Positions 61,089 to 64,000 of a stretch of DNA of 64,000 bases are shown in pieces; the first letter of the stretch is position 1, and each line of letters starts with the position of its first letter. The position numbers and the translations under genes were made by a program. A model generated the notes under the pieces. The model had not been told where the DNA came from. It made no database searches and was given only the letters and a program-made list of their open reading frames with translations. The DNA is from Rhizobium sp. P32RR-XVIII. Its GTDB lineage: Bacteria > Pseudomonadota > Alphaproteobacteria > Rhizobiales > Rhizobiaceae. The stretch covers positions 248,001 to 312,000 of the forward strand of contig NZ_JABAIH010000008.1 in the NCBI RefSeq assembly GCF_012641395.1. Reading direction: 5' to 3'.

Positions 61089-62615
61089 ATGAAAACTGTC
61101 CTTGCATGCCTTCTTGGCACCGCGCTCGTCGCATTGCCTTCCGCGCTCATGGCTCAGGAGAAGGGTGGCGTCATCAATGTCGCGACCATCGGCGAGCCGC
61201 CGACGCTCGACCCGATGTCGTCGACGGCCGATCTCGTCGGCATCGTGACGCAGCACATCTTCGAGACGCTCTATACGTTCGACAAGAATTGGAAGGTCAC
61301 GCCGCTTCTTGCCGAAAGCCTTCCTGAGATCAGCGCAGACGGGAAAACCTACACCATCAAACTCCGGACCGGCATCAAGTTCCACGACAATACCGACATG
61401 ACCTCGGAAGACGTCGTGGCCTCGTTGAACCGCTGGACGAAGGTCGCCTCGCGCGGCAAGCAGGCGGCCGGGTTTATCGACACGATCACCGCCGTCGATC
61501 CGGCCACCGTCAAGATCACGCTGAAGCAGCCCTATGCACCGCTGACCTCGCTGCTTGCCTTCAACAACTCGGCGGCCATCATCATTCCGTCAGAAAAGCA
61601 GGACGCGCCGATGAAGGATTTCGTCGGAACCGGTCCCTATATGCTGAAGGAGCGCAAGGCGGACCAGTATATCCAGCTCACACGCTTCGACGGCTACAAG
61701 TCGCGTGACGGCGAGAGCGACGGCTATGGCGGCGCACGCCACCAGTATCTCGACGAAATCCGTTTCGTGCCGGTTCCGGATCCGAACACCCGAGTCGAGG
61801 CCGCCGTTTCCGGTCAGTATGACTATGTCGATTCCCTTCCGGTCGAATCCTTCGACAAGCTGAAAGGCTCGAGCCCAACCCAGCCGGTCATGCTGAAACC
61901 CTTCGGCTATCCGGTATTCGTCTTCAATACCAAGGAAGGCATCGCCAAGAACGTCGAGGTCCGCAAGGCGATCCGCCAGGCGCTCAGCATGGAAGACATG
62001 ATGGCGGCTGCCTTCGGCAGCACGGATTTCTACACGCTTGACGGCGACATCTATCCCGACGCCTATTCCTGGCACACCGATGCCGGTGTCGAGGGCGCCT
62101 ACAACCTCGCCGACCCGGAGGGTGCTGCAGAGGCCTTGAAGAAGGCGGGTTACAATGGCGAACCGCTTCGTATCCTGACGAGCCGGCAGTATGAATTCCA
62201 CTACAAGATGGCGCAGGTCGCCGCGGAATATCTGAAGCTTGCCGGCTTCACCGTCGACATGCAGGTGGTCGATTGGGCGACGCTGACGCAGCGCCGCACC
62301 GATCCGAAGCTTTGGGACATCTATATCACCCACAGCCCGTTCCTGCCCGAGCCGGCGCTGATTGGCGCGCTTTCGACCAGCTCGCCCGGTTGGTGGGATA
62401 CGCCGGTCCGCAAGGCGGCGGTCGATGCCTTCACGTCGGAGGTCGATCCGGACAAGCGGGTGGCACTGTGGGCTGATGTCCAGAAGGCTATCTACGGCGA
62501 TGTCGCCTTCATGAAAATCGGTGATTTCAACGCGCTTGCTGCGGAATCCACCAAACTTGAGGGCGTTGATCCGGCTCCCTGGCCGTATTTCTGGAACGCT
62601 TCGATCAAGAAGTAA
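61089..62615 (+). CDS. Dipeptide/oligopeptide-type ABC transporter substrate-binding protein
   Basis: A 508-aa family 5 binding protein. Signal peptide MKTVLACLLGTALVALPSAL (MAQ cleavage) and the mature start GGVINVATIGEPPTLDPMSS are typical, as is KTYTIKLRTGIKFHDNTDMT. A GGGAG ribosome binding site lies before the ATG. It heads the operon with DppB- and DppC-like permeases. Ligands of this family range from peptides to amides and glycosides, and the upstream C45 hydrolase hints at an amide-type compound. Confidence 0.92.
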   Translation: MKTVLACLLGTALVALPSALMAQEKGGVINVATIGEPPTLDPMSSTADLVGIVTQHIFETLYTFDKNWKVTPLLAESLPEISADGKTYTIKLRTGIKFHDNTDMTSEDVVASLNRWTKVASRGKQAAGFIDTITAVDPATVKITLKQPYAPLTSLLAFNNSAAIIIPSEKQDAPMKDFVGTGPYMLKERKADQYIQLTRFDGYKSRDGESDGYGGARHQYLDEIRFVPVPDPNTRVEAAVSGQYDYVDSLPVESFDKLKGSSPTQPVMLKPFGYPVFVFNTKEGIAKNVEVRKAIRQALSMEDMMAAAFGSTDFYTLDGDIYPDAYSWHTDAGVEGAYNLADPEGAAEALKKAGYNGEPLRILTSRQYEFHYKMAQVAAEYLKLAGFTVDMQVVDWATLTQRRTDPKLWDIYITHSPFLPEPALIGALSTSSPGWWDTPVRKAAVDAFTSEVDPDKRVALWADVQKAIYGDVAFMKIGDFNALAAESTKLEGVDPAPWPYFWNASIKK

Positions 62616-62678
62616 CGGTGGCTCCGGAGGCTGGCCGCATGGCGGCCGGTCTCCCGCTGTCCTGAGGATCGGATATCC

Positions 62679-63620
62679 ATGATACGCTACATCCTACAAC
62701 GCCTGTTCGGCATGATCGTCGTCATGTTCCTCGTGGTCACGATTGTCTTCGTGATCGTGCGTGTCACACCTGGCGATCCCGCGGCCGTGATGCTCGGGCC
62801 GGATGCGACGCCTCAGGACATTGCCGATCTTCGCGCCAACCTCGGCCTCGACCGGTCGCTCGGCGTGCAATATGTCTACTATATCGGCCAGCTCCTGAAG
62901 GGCGATCTCGGCCAGTCGATCTTCCTCAACATGCCGGTCACGTCCGCGTTGCTCGATCGCGCCGAGCCTACCTTCTTCCTGACCGTCTTTTCGCTTCTGA
63001 TTGCCAGCATCATCGCGCTGCCAATCGGCATCTATGCCGCCTATCGCCGCGGCTCCCTCGTCGACCAGGCGGCGACGACGGTCGCAATGCTGGCTGCCAG
63101 CATCCCGAGCTTCTGGCTCGGCCTTATCCTGATACAGTTCTTTGCCGTCCGCTTCAGCCTCTTCCCGGTGTCGGGCTATGGCGGTCCCGGTTCGACGTTC
63201 CTCGATCGCATGTATCACCTCACATTGCCTGCCTTTGCGCTCGGAATCGTCTCTTCGGCGCTCATCCTGCGCTTCACGCGGGCCTCGATGCTCGACGTGC
63301 TCGGAGATGACTATATCCGCACCGCTCGCGCCAAGGGCCTGATCGAGCGCCGCGTCGTCCTGAAGCACGCCTTGAAGAATGCGCTGATCCCGATCCTGAC
63401 GGTGATAGGCCTCACCGCAGCCGTGCTGATTTCCGGCGCGGTGGTCACGGAGACCGTCTTCGGCCTGCCGGGTGTCGGCAATCTGGTGGTTTCCGCGGTG
63501 CTTCGCCGCGATTATCCGGTCATCCAGGGCGCACTGCTGGTCATCGCCGCGCTCTATGTGCTGATCAATTTCGCCATCGACATGCTCTATCTGCTGATCG
63601 ATTCGAGGGTGCGCTACTGA
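62679..63620 (+). CDS. Peptide-type ABC transporter permease (DppB-like)
   Basis: A 313-aa membrane protein with N-terminal MIRYILQRLFGMIVVMFLVV and the DppB signature VIVRVTPGDPAAVMLG. The coupling loop is TARAKGLIERRVVLKHALKN and the last helices include VVTETVFGLPGVGNLV. It ends sharing one base with the next gene (TGATG). Confidence 0.93.
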   Translation: MIRYILQRLFGMIVVMFLVVTIVFVIVRVTPGDPAAVMLGPDATPQDIADLRANLGLDRSLGVQYVYYIGQLLKGDLGQSIFLNMPVTSALLDRAEPTFFLTVFSLLIASIIALPIGIYAAYRRGSLVDQAATTVAMLAASIPSFWLGLILIQFFAVRFSLFPVSGYGGPGSTFLDRMYHLTLPAFALGIVSSALILRFTRASMLDVLGDDYIRTARAKGLIERRVVLKHALKNALIPILTVIGLTAAVLISGAVVTETVFGLPGVGNLVVSAVLRRDYPVIQGALLVIAALYVLINFAIDMLYLLIDSRVRY

Positions 63621-64000
63621 TGACCGATATTGCTTCGAAACCCATACAGAGCGAGCGCAGCAAGTTCTTCAGGCGCCTGCTGAAGCGCAGGACTGTTGCT
63701 TTCGGCGTGCTGATCCTGGCGATCTTCGTGCTGCTTGCCGTGCTTGCACCTTGGATTGCGCCCTATTCGCCGTCGAAGCTTTCGATCGTGAACCGGCTGA
63801 AACCGCCGAGCGGAACCTTCTTCTTCGGTACGGACGAATTCGGCCGCGATATCTTCTCGCGGACCATCTATGCCGGGCGCTTGTCGCTGCTGGTCGGCGT
63901 GGCCGTGGTAACGCTCTCGGCGGTCATCGGTGTGACGCTCGGCCTGCTCGCCGGCTTCTTCAAGAAGCTCGATGCACCGATTGCCCGCCTGATCGATGCG
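63620..64000 (+). CDS. Peptide-type ABC transporter permease (DppC-like), 3' truncated by window edge
   Basis: The first 127 codons are present. N-terminal cytoplasmic basic part (RSKFFRRLLKRRTVAFGVLI) leads to the first helix (LAIFVLLAVLAPWIAPYS), followed by the DppC signature FGTDEFGRDIFSRTIYAGR. The rest lies beyond the window and should be followed by one or two ATPase genes. Confidence 0.92.
   Translation, partial: MTDIASKPIQSERSKFFRRLLKRRTVAFGVLILAIFVLLAVLAPWIAPYSPSKLSIVNRLKPPSGTFFFGTDEFGRDIFSRTIYAGRLSLLVGVAVVTLSAVIGVTLGLLAGFFKKLDAPIARLIDA

Overview
The window looks like chromosomal or megaplasmid DNA of an alphaproteobacterium of the order Rhizobiales, most likely Rhizobiaceae (Rhizobium/Sinorhizobium/Agrobacterium type). 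The basis is a GC-rich sequence with strong codon bias, dense ABC-importer operons with ATGA start/stop overlaps, rhizobial-style PHO boxes, and a RIME-like palindromic intergenic element at 18489-18603. No tRNA, rRNA, CRISPR array, transposase or prophage gene was recognised. It reads as an accessory nutrient-scavenging region holding six ABC importers and their catabolic enzymes. Taxon and substrates are inferred, because no database search could be run.

1-9.0 kb: the end of an anti-sigma factor gene, then a divergent pair of transcription units. An inositol-monophosphatase-family gene (minus strand) faces an operon of binding protein, ATPase, two permeases, glycerophosphodiester phosphodiesterase and an endonuclease/exonuclease/phosphatase-fold enzyme, followed by a LacI-type regulator. 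The divergent intergenic region carries one PHO-box-like element in each direction and, on the operon side, a 16-bp palindrome with a central CG like LacI-family operators. I read this as a phosphate-starvation-induced, substrate-gated system for importing and dismantling an organic phosphodiester. This is the best candidate in the window for an undescribed system.

9.1-15.5 kb: sulfate importer (Sbp, CysT, CysW, CysA), a 1-Cys peroxiredoxin, a metallo-beta-lactamase/rhodanese fusion of persulfide dioxygenase type and a SAM methyltransferase: a sulfur block. 15.6-21.8 kb: a sugar-type (UgpC-like) ABC operon led by a GntR regulator and a PLP-dependent trans-sulfuration-family enzyme, interrupted by the RIME-like element. 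22.1-23.1 kb: a zinc-type quinone oxidoreductase.

23.4-33.3 kb (minus strand): a ferric-type ABC importer with a fused double permease, an ADP-forming acyl-CoA synthetase, a DUF35 zinc-ribbon protein with its thiolase partner, a muconate-lactonizing-type enolase-superfamily enzyme and a 3-hydroxyisobutyrate-dehydrogenase-like enzyme, with a divergent LysR regulator. 34.7-39.1 kb (plus strand): GntR regulator, tricarballylate-dehydrogenase-like TcuA and TcuB, and a LysR regulator. 39.2-49.5 kb (minus strand): hyuB, hyuA, binding protein, MmgE/PrpD, fused permease, ATPase and an HMG-CoA-lyase-like protein lacking the usual metal-binding Asp. Together, 23-49 kb looks like uptake and CoA-dependent breakdown of poly- or hydroxycarboxylic acids.

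49.7-59 kb: the complete kdpFABCDE potassium-uptake operon, with an extra 27-residue membrane peptide between kdpF and kdpA, and a divergent KdpE-like response regulator with an altered acidic pocket. 59.0-64 kb: two small membrane proteins, a C45-family autoproteolytic acyltransferase/amidohydrolase, and the start of a dipeptide-type ABC importer that runs off the window end.
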